From IMG/VR virus record IMGVR_UViG_3300032722_000030, positions 1-51,512 of that record: DNA of 51,512 nt, one strand, 5' to 3'. This stretch comes from a virus. Position 1 is the first letter of the stretch. Every line of letters starts with the position of its first letter. The notes beneath the pieces are model-generated. The model did no database searches, was not told the origin of the DNA, and worked only from the letters and a program-made list of their open reading frames with translations. The position numbers were made by a program, and so were the translations under genes. Below are positions 40,798 to 49,164 of the stretch, piece by piece.

Positions 40798-40943
40798 ACA
40801 AGCCTAGTTGGGAGGATCGCTTCAAGGATTTCCTTGAACGTGTGATGGCCACCGCTGCAGCCGACGGTGATCCCAAACCTCTTCAAGATGAGCTTGTACA
40901 GTTGATGGCTGAGAAGCCGAAAGAGAAAGAAGGATCGAAATGA
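40794..40943 (+). CDS. Very small protein (49 aa)
   Basis: A 49-aa ORF beginning MNKPSWEDRFKDFLERVMAT and ending in a Lys-rich tail. It is linked by ATGA overlaps on both sides (to 40612 and 40940), which is the best evidence that it is real. It is one amphipathic helix plus a charged tail. Function unknown. Confidence 0.55.
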   Translation: MNKPSWEDRFKDFLERVMATAAADGDPKPLQDELVQLMAEKPKEKEGSK

Positions 40944-41179
40944 GCAACGTACCTGCAAACGCACAGAGGGTGAACCTCTTCCAGCCGCTGATCGCTGACC
41001 GAGGCGGCGCGCCGCCGATCGTCCTTCGCGTGGGTGTTCTGAATCACAATTCGATCAGCGAAGGCGTTCCCTCAGGTGGGACAGTCAAGCCAGAAGCGTA
41101 CGTGCTTCTCAGCGCACTTCCTGAAGAGCTTCGACGTCGTGTTGAGCTAGCGATCCAGACACTCATCGCAGGACGGTAA
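40940..41179 (+). CDS. Small hypothetical protein (79 aa)
   Basis: Unrecognised. It starts with VPANAQRVNLFQPLIADRGG and ends with a helix ALPEELRRRVELAIQTLIAG. AAGGA lies before the ATG, which overlaps the previous stop. The strand-helix layout suggests a small folded domain. It belongs to the small-gene operon running from 40612 to 43561. Confidence 0.6.
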   Translation: MSNVPANAQRVNLFQPLIADRGGAPPIVLRVGVLNHNSISEGVPSGGTVKPEAYVLLSALPEELRRRVELAIQTLIAGR

Positions 41180-41186
41180 TTCATAC

Positions 41187-41792
41187 GTGAGTTATCACGG
41201 CTACATCAATGTCGTCAAAGCATTCATCGATGGGTGTGTGCCTCCTGATGGCGTCCCTACGTTGCTTGAGATCGGCGTTGACCGTGGCGTGACGATGATT
41301 CCGCTCGTGGCGTTCCTTGCTCGAACGAGGAAGTCATTCTCGTACGTGGGCGTTGACATTAAGGCACAGGAACAGGTGAGCATCATGCTCGACAACCTTG
41401 ACCTGACCCCTGACCAACGTGCGTGCCTCATCGAGAAGAACAGCCTTGAGTTGTTGCCTTTGCTCGTTGCGCAGTCGGCCGCAAAATTTGACGTCATTCT
41501 GATTGACGGTGATCACAACTATCACACTGTCAGCGAGGAACTGAAGTACGTTGAGGCTCTCACCTACCCAACGTCAATCATCATCTGTGATGATGTGTTC
41601 GGTCGCTGGAGCGAGCGCGACCTGTTTTACTCTGAGAGACCTGACTACGAGGACAACAAGATCGCGACAAGGAAGGTCGAAACAGAGAAACACGGTGTGA
41701 AACCCGCAGTCGACGAGTGGTTGTCGAGTCACCCTGAATGGCACATGTATCAGCCCATCAAAGGCGAGGCAGTCGTGCTCATGAAGAGGTAG
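41187..41792 (+). CDS. Class I SAM-dependent methyltransferase (Methyltransf_24 type)
   Basis: A 201-aa enzyme with the SAM-binding motif TLLEIGVDRGVTMIPLVAFL (motif I), YVGVDI (acidic end of strand 2), KFDVILIDGDHNYHTVSEEL (strand 4 and post-motif) and SIIICDDVFGRW (strand 5). The IDGDH pattern is typical of the Methyltransf_24 family, often found near sugar or cell-surface modification genes. The substrate is unknown. GTG at 41187 follows the previous stop by 7 nt. The adjacent secreted SGNH hydrolase suggests a shared surface-glycan theme, which is inference. Confidence 0.8.
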   Translation: MSYHGYINVVKAFIDGCVPPDGVPTLLEIGVDRGVTMIPLVAFLARTRKSFSYVGVDIKAQEQVSIMLDNLDLTPDQRACLIEKNSLELLPLLVAQSAAKFDVILIDGDHNYHTVSEELKYVEALTYPTSIIICDDVFGRWSERDLFYSERPDYEDNKIATRKVETEKHGVKPAVDEWLSSHPEWHMYQPIKGEAVVLMKR

Positions 41793-41799
41793 GTTTGCA

Positions 41800-42312
41800 G
41801 TGTGGCGTTGGGTTGGCATCATCCTGTCACTGCTGAGCCTGTCATTCAACCCGGGTCCGGACGCTGCCCCCACACGTATAGAGATGATCGGTGACTCACA
41901 GATGTGCGGGATGAGCATGTTCGTTCAACCTCTCGCGCTAGCTCATGATGATGTAGTGAAGGTTGACTGTAAGAATGGAACCCGGGTTGAGTACTGGGCG
42001 GCCCATCAGTTCTCAGATGAAACAGACGTCGTCGTTGTCGCTCTGGGGACGAACAACTATCACGACGTGACGACTCCGAACGTTGCGCCCATCCTGCAAT
42101 CCATCCAGAACATCGGGGCGAGTTGCATCTGGATCGGACCGACAGCGGTGCACGGCAAGGTGTGGCCGGTCAATGCCTTGTTGAGGAACGCCGTGTCACA
42201 GCAATGCAGGTGGGTTGACCTCTCACACGAACCGCTAGTTGACGGAATTCATGTCCGTGATTTTTCTGCACTCGTCCACGTCGTTTGGAGTATGATCACC
42301 CACAGTAGGTGA
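41800..42312 (+). CDS. SGNH/GDSL hydrolase with signal peptide
   Basis: A 170-aa protein with an N-terminal hydrophobic signal segment (WRWVGIILSLLSLSFNPG) followed by SGNH blocks: IEMIGDSQMCGM (nucleophile Ser in GDS), VVVALGTNNYHD (Asn in GTN) and VDGIHV (DxxH, catalytic Asp/His). SGNH enzymes remove acyl groups from sugars or lipids. An exported phage esterase could modify the host envelope during infection or belong to the virion. GTG 41800 is the start that includes the signal. Confidence 0.78.
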   Translation: MWRWVGIILSLLSLSFNPGPDAAPTRIEMIGDSQMCGMSMFVQPLALAHDDVVKVDCKNGTRVEYWAAHQFSDETDVVVVALGTNNYHDVTTPNVAPILQSIQNIGASCIWIGPTAVHGKVWPVNALLRNAVSQQCRWVDLSHEPLVDGIHVRDFSALVHVVWSMITHSR

Positions 42313-42319
42313 GGATCGC

Positions 42320-43561
42320 ATGGATAACGACAAAGTTCAGGAGGACCTGTACGCAGCTGCTGAGCGGTTCGTGAGGGACACTCTGGGCGTGAAGATCAAT
42401 GACAAGACGAAGGCTGAGTGCCGCAAGATCTGTGATGAAGCACGTGGTTTTCGTGATCTTGAAGAGCAGATCGTTGGACAGCTGTCAGCTGAACGTACCA
42501 CATTTCATGATGCATTCAATGAATGGGCGGCGCGTAATCCCACGATTGAACCGCTTGATGCTCAGTTGAGCGCTTTCCTAGCAGATAGGAAGGCAAAGTA
42601 CGTTGAGCTGCACAAGGACGATCCTGAGCCGCCTCACGTCATGGCAATCCCACGGACACAGGTGTCGATCCACGGCCCCGATGCCTCTAGCGTGATGCAC
42701 ATGGAGAAGTCAGATCTTGTCAACGTCGGCAAAGGCATCACGGTCTCTGAACACCTGATCAAGTACGCGACGAGCACCGCTGCTATGGGTCATCAGCCGA
42801 CCGTCCATCACATCCCTCCCGATGTTGTCGAAAGAAGGGAAAAGCAACGCGCTCAGGTCCGTGCTGGTAACGATGCAGAGATGAATCAGTTCATCGAGGC
42901 TGGAAAGGCTGTCGCTGAAGCGTTGGCCGAGATGGTCGCGGTCCAGGACAAGAGGAAGGAACTTGCTGAGGACATGCTCTGCCAGGCGACCCACAGGGCG
43001 ATCGACAACTCTGCGTTGTTCGTTGATGTGTCGAAGGATCAATCTCTCAAGGCTGCCGAACGCATGCTGCAGCTGAAGAACACGTACCCTCGCAACGAGA
43101 TCAATCCGATCGACCTGTCGCACGTGCTGGAGGGAACCAAACCACTCGTTGATCATCACCTCGTCAGGATTGAGCGTGTCATGCAGACGACGTCGCCCAT
43201 GAATGAGGAAGAGTTACCTGATGAGATCAGGTTCTCTATTCCAAACGTTGACGTCTCTACGATCAGGGCTGAAATTCAACCCAATCACTGCTACATTCCA
43301 CCCGATGAAGCGTTCAAGGACGTGACGTACACGTTTGAACGCTATGTTCACTTCAACTCTATGCCTGACGAGCTCAAACGCGTTGTCCGCGCTTACCTGT
43401 CGATGAAGGGTCAAACGGACGCCTTCGCAAACAAACGTTTCAAGGAAGCGGTCGCTGTGCTGAACGAAGTCGCACTGAAGCTTCCTGATGAACCTTTGTC
43501 GCCGGGTGTCGTTCCTGAGGTCGTTGACGTGCTTGGGTGCATCGATCCCCGCGGCCAATGA
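42320..43561 (+). CDS. Helical protein of unknown function (413 aa)
   Basis: A 413-aa charged, mostly alpha-helical protein without recognised motif. The C-terminal half contains DEIRFSIPNVDVSTIRAEIQ and DVTYTFERYVHFNSMPDELK, suggesting a folded domain; the middle (ERREKQRAQVRAGNDAEMNQ onward) is a long helix. GTGAGGAT precedes the ATG, 7 nt after the SGNH gene. It ends 27 nt before the next start, in a region able to fold as a hairpin. Confidence 0.65.
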   Translation: MDNDKVQEDLYAAAERFVRDTLGVKINDKTKAECRKICDEARGFRDLEEQIVGQLSAERTTFHDAFNEWAARNPTIEPLDAQLSAFLADRKAKYVELHKDDPEPPHVMAIPRTQVSIHGPDASSVMHMEKSDLVNVGKGITVSEHLIKYATSTAAMGHQPTVHHIPPDVVERREKQRAQVRAGNDAEMNQFIEAGKAVAEALAEMVAVQDKRKELAEDMLCQATHRAIDNSALFVDVSKDQSLKAAERMLQLKNTYPRNEINPIDLSHVLEGTKPLVDHHLVRIERVMQTTSPMNEEELPDEIRFSIPNVDVSTIRAEIQPNHCYIPPDEAFKDVTYTFERYVHFNSMPDELKRVVRAYLSMKGQTDAFANKRFKEAVAVLNEVALKLPDEPLSPGVVPEVVDVLGCIDPRGQ

Positions 43562-43564
43562 CTC

Positions 43565-43592
43565 GCCATCGGCCTATTTAAAGCACGATGGC
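43565..43592 (+). promoter_or_regulatory. Hairpin covering a start codon, with TATTTAA in the loop
   Basis: GCCATCG (43565-43571) pairs with CGATGGC (43586-43592); the latter contains the ATG of the gene at 43588. The loop holds TATTTAA (43575-43581), one of the candidate late boxes. If transcribed from upstream, the hairpin would hide the start codon; if transcribed from the loop box, the mRNA would be nearly leaderless and free of the hairpin. Confidence 0.4.
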
Positions 43593-43848
43593 CGTCAGGA
43601 AAATTCGCAGGTCAATGACGGGGTGTATTGCCGAGGATGCATTCGGGACACCTCCTGCAGCTCGAGGGAGCATGAACAACCTTGCCAACGGCCCGACGGA
43701 TGATGACCTTGAGCCCGGTGAGGAAGTCCTCACTGACGAGGGCGACGGCATGGACGTGATGGACAAGCCCATCTACCCTGAAGGCAAGGTCGTTCGCATT
43801 AAATTAGGCACGCTACGTCGTCTGCTGATCAAAGAGCTCGGTCGATGA
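43588..43848 (+). CDS. Small protein with C-terminal LRRLLIKE helix (86 aa)
   Basis: An unrecognised 86-aa protein. The first 30 residues are basic then polar, the middle is acidic (PTDDDLEPGEEVLTDEGDGM), and the end is RIKLGTLRRLLIKELGR, the same amphipathic motif that begins several head-region proteins here. The start ATG is inside a hairpin. A structural or assembly role is possible. Confidence 0.55.
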   Translation: MAVRKIRRSMTGCIAEDAFGTPPAARGSMNNLANGPTDDDLEPGEEVLTDEGDGMDVMDKPIYPEGKVVRIKLGTLRRLLIKELGR

Positions 43849-43925
43849 TATTTGTAGAGCAGACTATGTGGTTTACACGCTCGGTCTGTGCCGGACTATA
43901 ACAACATAGAAAGAGGGTCGATCGA

Positions 43926-44609
43926 ATGAGAGTCATCGTACACGTGAACAAGTTCTATGATTGGGTGCCGGTTCCTGCGGACGTTACCGTCACGCAAGCT
44001 GACATCACGTCAGAGAAGGTCAAGCCTGCGTCTGGTGGTGGCTGGTTGATGAAGGTCACCCAGAATCAGCCCACGCACACGCATGTGCAGCTCCCAGAAG
44101 GCGAGATCATTGCAAAGATCATCCACGATAAGTGCAGGCCCGAAGGTGGTCGTACACTGACACGCCAGCAGGCTGTCGCGTTCTACCTGTCTGAGAACGT
44201 GATGCCTCATCACGCGCATCGTTCGTTCATCACCTCGTTTGAGGTTGAGGACGACGGTCCGGACGAGGCGCTCATGCGTTCGATGCTAGCCAGGCACACC
44301 GTGTCAGGGACTGAGACTGTCGAGGCCTGTGTCGCTGCGGGTACGCATGCATACGTCACGTTGGCAACAGCTACAAACGGCGATACGATCGCCAGGTGTT
44401 TGACGTGCGGTCATCGCCAGGGCACTGACACTGCTGACTCTCCGAACATTCCACCCGAGGATCTCGAGGCACACGTTTCAGCCTACACGCAGCCGGCAAC
44501 GGCTAGCGATCATGTCTCCCATCTCATGGGACATTTCAAGGTGAAGGCAGCCTCTGCTGCGACCACAAAGACCACGGCGACAGCGTCGCCCGTCAAGGCG
44601 GTGAAGTGA
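43926..44609 (+). CDS. Hypothetical protein (227 aa) with C-terminal low-complexity tail
   Basis: A protein of unknown function heading the second structural block. It starts MRVIVHVNKFYDWVPVPADV; the middle has HxH-containing VMPHHAHRSFITSFEVEDD and a single CLTCG pair (about residue 157) that might bind metal with nearby His residues. The last 40 residues are A/T/K-rich and disordered. AGAGGG lies upstream of the ATG, and its stop overlaps the next start. Confidence 0.6.
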   Translation: MRVIVHVNKFYDWVPVPADVTVTQADITSEKVKPASGGGWLMKVTQNQPTHTHVQLPEGEIIAKIIHDKCRPEGGRTLTRQQAVAFYLSENVMPHHAHRSFITSFEVEDDGPDEALMRSMLARHTVSGTETVEACVAAGTHAYVTLATATNGDTIARCLTCGHRQGTDTADSPNIPPEDLEAHVSAYTQPATASDHVSHLMGHFKVKAASAATTKTTATASPVKAVK

Positions 44610-45424
44610 TGAAGACCGTAGCACAAGCAATCCGCGCGGCATCGCGCAAGGCGACCATGCCGATCAGGCACTCCCACTGGTTGACCAAGATCTCCCCGGG
44701 TAGGAACTCGAAGACCCCTGAGTCATCATCGTGTTGGCGTCACAACCTGACGACAACGACGGCGTCAGGCTACACGAACGCCTACGACTGGCTAGCCAAG
44801 GCGATGGGCATGGGCCCAAGCGCAACGTTCGCGACTGCGGTCGGTGCTGCAACGGCTTCATCGGCAACTTCACTCACGAACTCTGGCGCTTCATTCCCGA
44901 CAGCGGGTCAAGGTCTCGCAGGACAGATCGTCGTCTGCTGGATCTCGACAACAGTCATGGTGTACGGCATCATCGTGTCGAACTCAGGAACAGTACTCAC
45001 CGTTGATCAATGGTACAATGCTGCTTCCACGACGGGCGCAGCCGGCACGACGCCTTCGTCGACCGCACCGTACGTCATCCTTCCTGGTCAGGGTTCAGCG
45101 TCCTGGATGGCCGTGTCAGCGAACGTCTTCTCTCCCGCAACGACTGACACGTTCCTCGCAGGCGAGCTCGTCGCAGCGTCAGGATTCGCTCGTGCAGTCG
45201 GCACGTACTCACACACGGCAGCTGCCAGCACGTACACGCTCGTTCACCTCTGGACTGCGTCTCTCACGGAGACGATCAACAACGAGGCACAGTTCGGTGC
45301 TGCAAACCCGTCTGGCACGGTCGGCTCAGCACTGGGCGTCATGCCTTTCGAGTCTGCAGAACCTTCACCTCCGACTTTGGTCAGCGGCGATACGCTACAA
45401 AATACGGTCACGATCACAATCTGA
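44609..45424 (+). CDS. Virion structural protein, Ala/Ser/Thr-rich (271 aa)
   Basis: A 271-aa protein with a basic start (KTVAQAIRAASRKATMPIRH) and a beta-rich, A/S/T/G-rich body (ATSLTNSGASFPTAGQGLAG, TVLTVDQWYNAAS) of the type found in phage tail-fibre or minor tail proteins. The ATG at 44609 is used rather than GTG 44606. It belongs to a run of coupled genes (43926-49121). No catalytic motif is seen. Confidence 0.65.
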   Translation: MKTVAQAIRAASRKATMPIRHSHWLTKISPGRNSKTPESSSCWRHNLTTTTASGYTNAYDWLAKAMGMGPSATFATAVGAATASSATSLTNSGASFPTAGQGLAGQIVVCWISTTVMVYGIIVSNSGTVLTVDQWYNAASTTGAAGTTPSSTAPYVILPGQGSASWMAVSANVFSPATTDTFLAGELVAASGFARAVGTYSHTAAASTYTLVHLWTASLTETINNEAQFGAANPSGTVGSALGVMPFESAEPSPPTLVSGDTLQNTVTITI

Positions 45425-45425
45425 T

Positions 45426-45803
45426 ATGATCCAGCTCACCTCCACCAGCGATGTCATTGAGATCACCACGGATGCGAACTCCGTGGTGACAACTCATGCG
45501 TCGTGGATGGACGCGAATAACCTGTCAGTCGTCCCAGGTCGGCAGGACACCAACGTTGCAACCGCAACGCAGACAACGATCGTCTCATCTCCTCCTGTAA
45601 ACACTGCACGTGACCTGAAGACTCTTGTCATCAACAATGCAGGTCCAACGTCAGTGAACATCCTTGTCGAGCACAATGACGGCGTCAGCGATTGTGCCCT
45701 TCTTGAGTGCAACCTTGACGCTTACGCTACCATGATGTGGCTCCCCAAGACAGGGTGGGCGCTCATCAGCTCTCAAGGTTTCAGATCGGCGGCAATGGCA
45801 TGA
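45426..45803 (+). CDS. Small virion protein, paralogue of N-terminus of next gene
   Basis: A 125-aa beta-rich protein starting MIQLTSTSDVIEITTDANSV, with ASWMDANN, RQDTNVATATQTTIVSSPP and LKTLVINNAGPTSVNILVEH. The next ORF opens with the same pattern (MILLTSTNDLVTVTTGGTQV, HASWVGLNG, LKALVITNTDATNSVSISVK). The ATG at 45426 is 1 nt after the previous stop and its stop overlaps the next ATG. It is clearly a tandem duplicate domain; a fibre or decoration domain is likely. Confidence 0.75.
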   Translation: MIQLTSTSDVIEITTDANSVVTTHASWMDANNLSVVPGRQDTNVATATQTTIVSSPPVNTARDLKTLVINNAGPTSVNILVEHNDGVSDCALLECNLDAYATMMWLPKTGWALISSQGFRSAAMA

Positions 45804-47569
45804 TTCTACTTACGTCCACAAATGACCTCGTCACGGTCACGACGGGCGGCACGCAGGTCGTCAATGTCCACGCTTCTTGGGTTGGTCTCAACGGCACGAC
45901 GGTGACGCCTGCTCGGCAGAACACTGTCATCTCGTCCGCAACGACTACCACTGTGGTGCCTTCTCCCGCGGCTAGCACTCAGTACAACCTCAAGGCGCTG
46001 GTCATCACGAACACAGACGCTACGAACTCTGTCAGCATCTCAGTGAAGCACACTGACGGCACGAACAACGTCACGCTCATCACGGTGCCACTCACGCCCA
46101 CTGACACTTTGACGTGGACTGAGGACGAAGGCTGGGCATTTGTTGTGAACGGTAGCGAACAGGTCAGCGCCGCTACGTATGCCGCAGTTCAAAGTGATTG
46201 GGCGCCTGTACCTGATGCTTACCCCACGGGGGCGCAACAGCAGCTTTTTGTGGACCCTCAGGGCAACCTCGTGTCTCGCAGCACTGTCCTCTCGGACGAA
46301 GGAAGCTTCTACGACCACTTTACGGGTACCAGCCTCACAGCAACGCTTGCTGGAACGACAACGTTCGTGAACGGATCTATGAACGTAACGGGCTCTGGGA
46401 CATCATTCCTAGGGAGCGTAATTCCCGGTCAATATATCAAGCTCTCGACTGACTCTGAGACTGCATGGGCACAGGTCGACAACGTGATCAGCAACACGCA
46501 GATCATGCTCGCAACAAACTACACCGGCTCCTCAGCAGGTGGCAGCGGCATCGTTTCCAACTGGGCGACTGTCACGGCTGCAGGTGGAAGCTTCTCTGTC
46601 TCAAACTCCAACGTCAACATCACGAATGGTACTGCAAACGGTGCGATGACGTACCTCTACAGTAAGGTGGACTACCCGCCCTTGCAACTAGCAGTCTTCT
46701 GCTACGTCACAGGGCTCATTCTAGGGCAGACGGTCTACGTTGGATTCGTTGACAACCCAAACCCTGCGTCAACCCTCGCACAGATCACCATGCAGTTCGG
46801 AAACGGACTGGCATACAATCAGTTCAACCTTGTCAGCTCAGGTGCAGGTGGAGCGATTGACACAATCACACAGCTGTGCTCACTTCCGCCAGGGCTTCTA
46901 TCGTCCACTGTGACTGATCTTCAGTACAAGATCGATCTGTCAGCGGCTCAAGCAGTCATCTCTGTCGGAATTCCGAACGTCTCCGCGCCTCAAATTGTTG
47001 GAACTGCAGTCCAGGACATTCCAGCGCCGTACACCGACTTGTACGTTATCATAGGATTGATCAACAACACTGCCATCGCATCCTCAGCGACAATCACGTG
47101 TGATGGTGTGCTTGTCTACGACGTCAATCGTCTCGAGGTTGCAAACTCTTTCTCAGGGCAACCTGTCCCATCTCAGATGTACGGCAAGAACCCTGCAGGG
47201 CAGCTACAACCAGCGGTGTCTGACAACAACAATGCTTTGATTGTCTCAACTTCTGGCTTCGAGGACATGACCGGCAATGTCCGTGGATCGCCTGCGGTAG
47301 TCCAACTCGGTGCAACTGTCAACCAGAACTACTCCCTCGGCCGAGTCAAGCTCGCGCTTGGTAACGTCGGTGAGGACCGTGGCGATACTAGCCTAGATGG
47401 CGGTCGTGGGCTTCCGGTCGAGAGCCGCGAGCTTAGGTTAATCGCAGAAAAACAGTTCGTACAAGCGTACGTTTCTAGCTTCGCGGCGCTAATTAAGAGA
47501 AGCGCTGAATCACTACGCACGCAGGAAGCGTTGTTGACCGGTCGAACCGGTAGAGAAGGAAGGATGTAA
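45800..47569 (+). CDS. Virion structural protein (589 aa) with duplicated N-terminal domain
   Basis: A 589-aa protein. Residues 1-110 are a copy of the whole 125-aa protein encoded just before it. The centre (GSFYDHFTGTSLTATLAGTT onward, about 170-450) is beta-rich and looks like a lectin-type jelly-roll domain. A helical C-terminus (LRLIAEKQFVQAYVSSFAAL) ends the chain. ATG at 45800 overlaps the previous stop. A tail or fibre protein is the likely role; a carbohydrate-binding function is suggested only by fold impression. Confidence 0.7.
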   Translation: MILLTSTNDLVTVTTGGTQVVNVHASWVGLNGTTVTPARQNTVISSATTTTVVPSPAASTQYNLKALVITNTDATNSVSISVKHTDGTNNVTLITVPLTPTDTLTWTEDEGWAFVVNGSEQVSAATYAAVQSDWAPVPDAYPTGAQQQLFVDPQGNLVSRSTVLSDEGSFYDHFTGTSLTATLAGTTTFVNGSMNVTGSGTSFLGSVIPGQYIKLSTDSETAWAQVDNVISNTQIMLATNYTGSSAGGSGIVSNWATVTAAGGSFSVSNSNVNITNGTANGAMTYLYSKVDYPPLQLAVFCYVTGLILGQTVYVGFVDNPNPASTLAQITMQFGNGLAYNQFNLVSSGAGGAIDTITQLCSLPPGLLSSTVTDLQYKIDLSAAQAVISVGIPNVSAPQIVGTAVQDIPAPYTDLYVIIGLINNTAIASSATITCDGVLVYDVNRLEVANSFSGQPVPSQMYGKNPAGQLQPAVSDNNNALIVSTSGFEDMTGNVRGSPAVVQLGATVNQNYSLGRVKLALGNVGEDRGDTSLDGGRGLPVESRELRLIAEKQFVQAYVSSFAALIKRSAESLRTQEALLTGRTGREGRM

Positions 47570-47573
47570 GTTC

Positions 47574-48221
47574 ATGCTAGCAGAAGCGATCATCAGAAGG
47601 TTTTCAGCGCTCAAGACGCTCACGGAGGCAACTTCAGCAGCCCGTCTCACGGGTTTCGGCAGCATTGCGCTTGCTCAGACTGAGGCTGAACGTCAGGAAC
47701 GTTGTCGTGCAGGTCGTATCATGCGTGGCGTTGGCGTCGCGGTTGGAGTTGCACCCGTTCAGGCAATCCCGACCACGACAACACAACACTTCCTCTGGAA
47801 TAACGATCCCAATAGGTCGTACGTCATCGACACCATCGATGTGTACCTCCTCTCGGGAACTGCAACGGCGGGTGCGACTATCATGGCAATCGTCACGCCG
47901 ATCACGGCGACGCTTCCCACCGCTGCGTCCGGTGCAGTCGTAGGATCGTCCTCGGCAGGTGGTCTTCAGAGCAAGGCTTTGATCGCTAGCTCATACACGA
48001 TCCCAACGCCAACAGGAAACACACAATGGGGCGTCGTCAGTCAGACAAGCGGTCCGGGTGGCGTTCCTGGCCCCGGAGGCTGCTACTCATGCGACGTTCG
48101 TGGTGGCATCATCGTTCCGCCTGGCAAGGGACTCGGAATCGCGGTACTTGCAGGGGCGGGTACCACGCCTCAGTACATCGCAGGTTGGACGTGGACAGAA
48201 GTCGAACTGGATCTGGAGTGA
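47574..48221 (+). CDS. Virion protein, copy 1 of a tandem pair (215 aa)
   Basis: Nearly the same protein follows at 48225. Shared blocks: IIRRFSALKTLTEATSAARL at the N-terminus, AEAERQER-type helix, DPNRSYVIDTIDVYLLSGTA, ITATLPTAASG, SAGGLQSKA, CDVRGGIIVPPGKG and a closing WTWTEVELDLE. The helix-then-beta layout suggests an attachment helix with a beta-sandwich exposed on the virion. GGAAGGATG precedes the start. The pair may form hetero-oligomers. Family not recognised. Confidence 0.7.
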   Translation: MLAEAIIRRFSALKTLTEATSAARLTGFGSIALAQTEAERQERCRAGRIMRGVGVAVGVAPVQAIPTTTTQHFLWNNDPNRSYVIDTIDVYLLSGTATAGATIMAIVTPITATLPTAASGAVVGSSSAGGLQSKALIASSYTIPTPTGNTQWGVVSQTSGPGGVPGPGGCYSCDVRGGIIVPPGKGLGIAVLAGAGTTPQYIAGWTWTEVELDLE

Positions 48222-48224
48222 ACA

Positions 48225-48878
48225 ATGCTAGTTGAAGGTATCATCAGAAGGTTTTCTGCCCTCAAGACGCTCACTGAAGCTACATCAGCCGCTCGGTTGA
48301 CGGGCTCAATGAGTCTCGCTGTGGCACAGGTTGAGGCTGAACGTCAGGAACGCACTCGCTCAGGTCGTCAGTTCAGAGGCATGGGGATTGCGGCGGGCGC
48401 CGCACCCGTCCAGGCGCTTCCTACAATAGCGACCGCCACCCACGCTCTGTGGAACGCAGATCCCAACAGAAGCTACATCATCGACACGGTTGACTTCTAC
48501 ATCCTGTCGGGTACGGGTACTGCAGGAGGTGTGCCTATCTTCATGATCGCGCCCATCACTGCTACACTTCCTACGGCGGCTACAGGTTCGCTCATCACTA
48601 GCCTCTCTGCAGGTGGCCTTCAGAGTAAGGCTGTCTTCGCCGGCGCATATACAGGCCCTGCTCCTTTGGGAAACTCACAATGGGCTCTACTCAGCATCAT
48701 CGAGCAAATCGGTTCGGCGCCCGGCGTTTGGGCGAACGTCACCAGCTGCGACGTGCGCGGTGGCGTCATCATCCCACCCGGTAAGGCTATGTACCTCGCG
48801 TTCCTCTCGGGAACAGGTTCAACACCTCTCTACGTTCCGTCAGTTACATGGACGGAAGCTGAACTTGATCTGGAGTGA
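48225..48878 (+). CDS. Virion protein, copy 2 of a tandem pair (217 aa)
   Basis: Paralogue of the 47574 gene, alike along its entire length, with the best-kept parts at both ends (IIRRFSALKTLTEATSAARL; WTEAELDLE). Differences cluster in the region TGPAPLGNSQWALLSIIEQI, a loop that may face outward. It starts 3 nt after the first copy's stop, with GGAGTGA as ribosome-binding site. Tandem copies with diverged loops are common in phage receptor-binding or decoration proteins; that role is inferred here. Confidence 0.7.
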   Translation: MLVEGIIRRFSALKTLTEATSAARLTGSMSLAVAQVEAERQERTRSGRQFRGMGIAAGAAPVQALPTIATATHALWNADPNRSYIIDTVDFYILSGTGTAGGVPIFMIAPITATLPTAATGSLITSLSAGGLQSKAVFAGAYTGPAPLGNSQWALLSIIEQIGSAPGVWANVTSCDVRGGVIIPPGKAMYLAFLSGTGSTPLYVPSVTWTEAELDLE

Positions 48879-48881
48879 TTG

Positions 48882-49121
48882 ATGCAGATCGGGGTAACAT
48901 CATCCGAGCTCTCTGCGCTCGTAGAAGCCGTTCCAGTGTTAGGCAACAACACGTTGTTGTACGTCCTTGATCCAACACAAACGAACGTTGTAGCGTTCAC
49001 CTCAATTGCCTACGGCACAGAAACGCTGGTTGTCACGATCACTGACACAATGACGTTAGCGGCGTTTACAACACTCTTTGCAGGAAGAAATGTCCTGCCC
49101 GTGTCAAGTCTATCTGCGTGA
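48882..49121 (+). CDS. Small hypothetical virion-region protein (79 aa)
   Basis: A 79-aa beta-rich protein (IGVTSSELSALVEAVPVLGN, LYVLDPTQTNVVAFTSIAYG, LVVTITDTMTLAAF). Unrecognised. ATG at 48882 follows GGAGTGATTG from the end of the preceding gene. It probably belongs to the same virion block; it could be a chaperone or a capping piece for the adjacent repeat protein, but nothing proves this. Confidence 0.55.
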   Translation: MQIGVTSSELSALVEAVPVLGNNTLLYVLDPTQTNVVAFTSIAYGTETLVVTITDTMTLAAFTTLFAGRNVLPVSSLSA

Positions 49122-49164
49122 TGTAGGGGTTTCGATTACGAACTCCAAGAATTGAAAGGATCCC

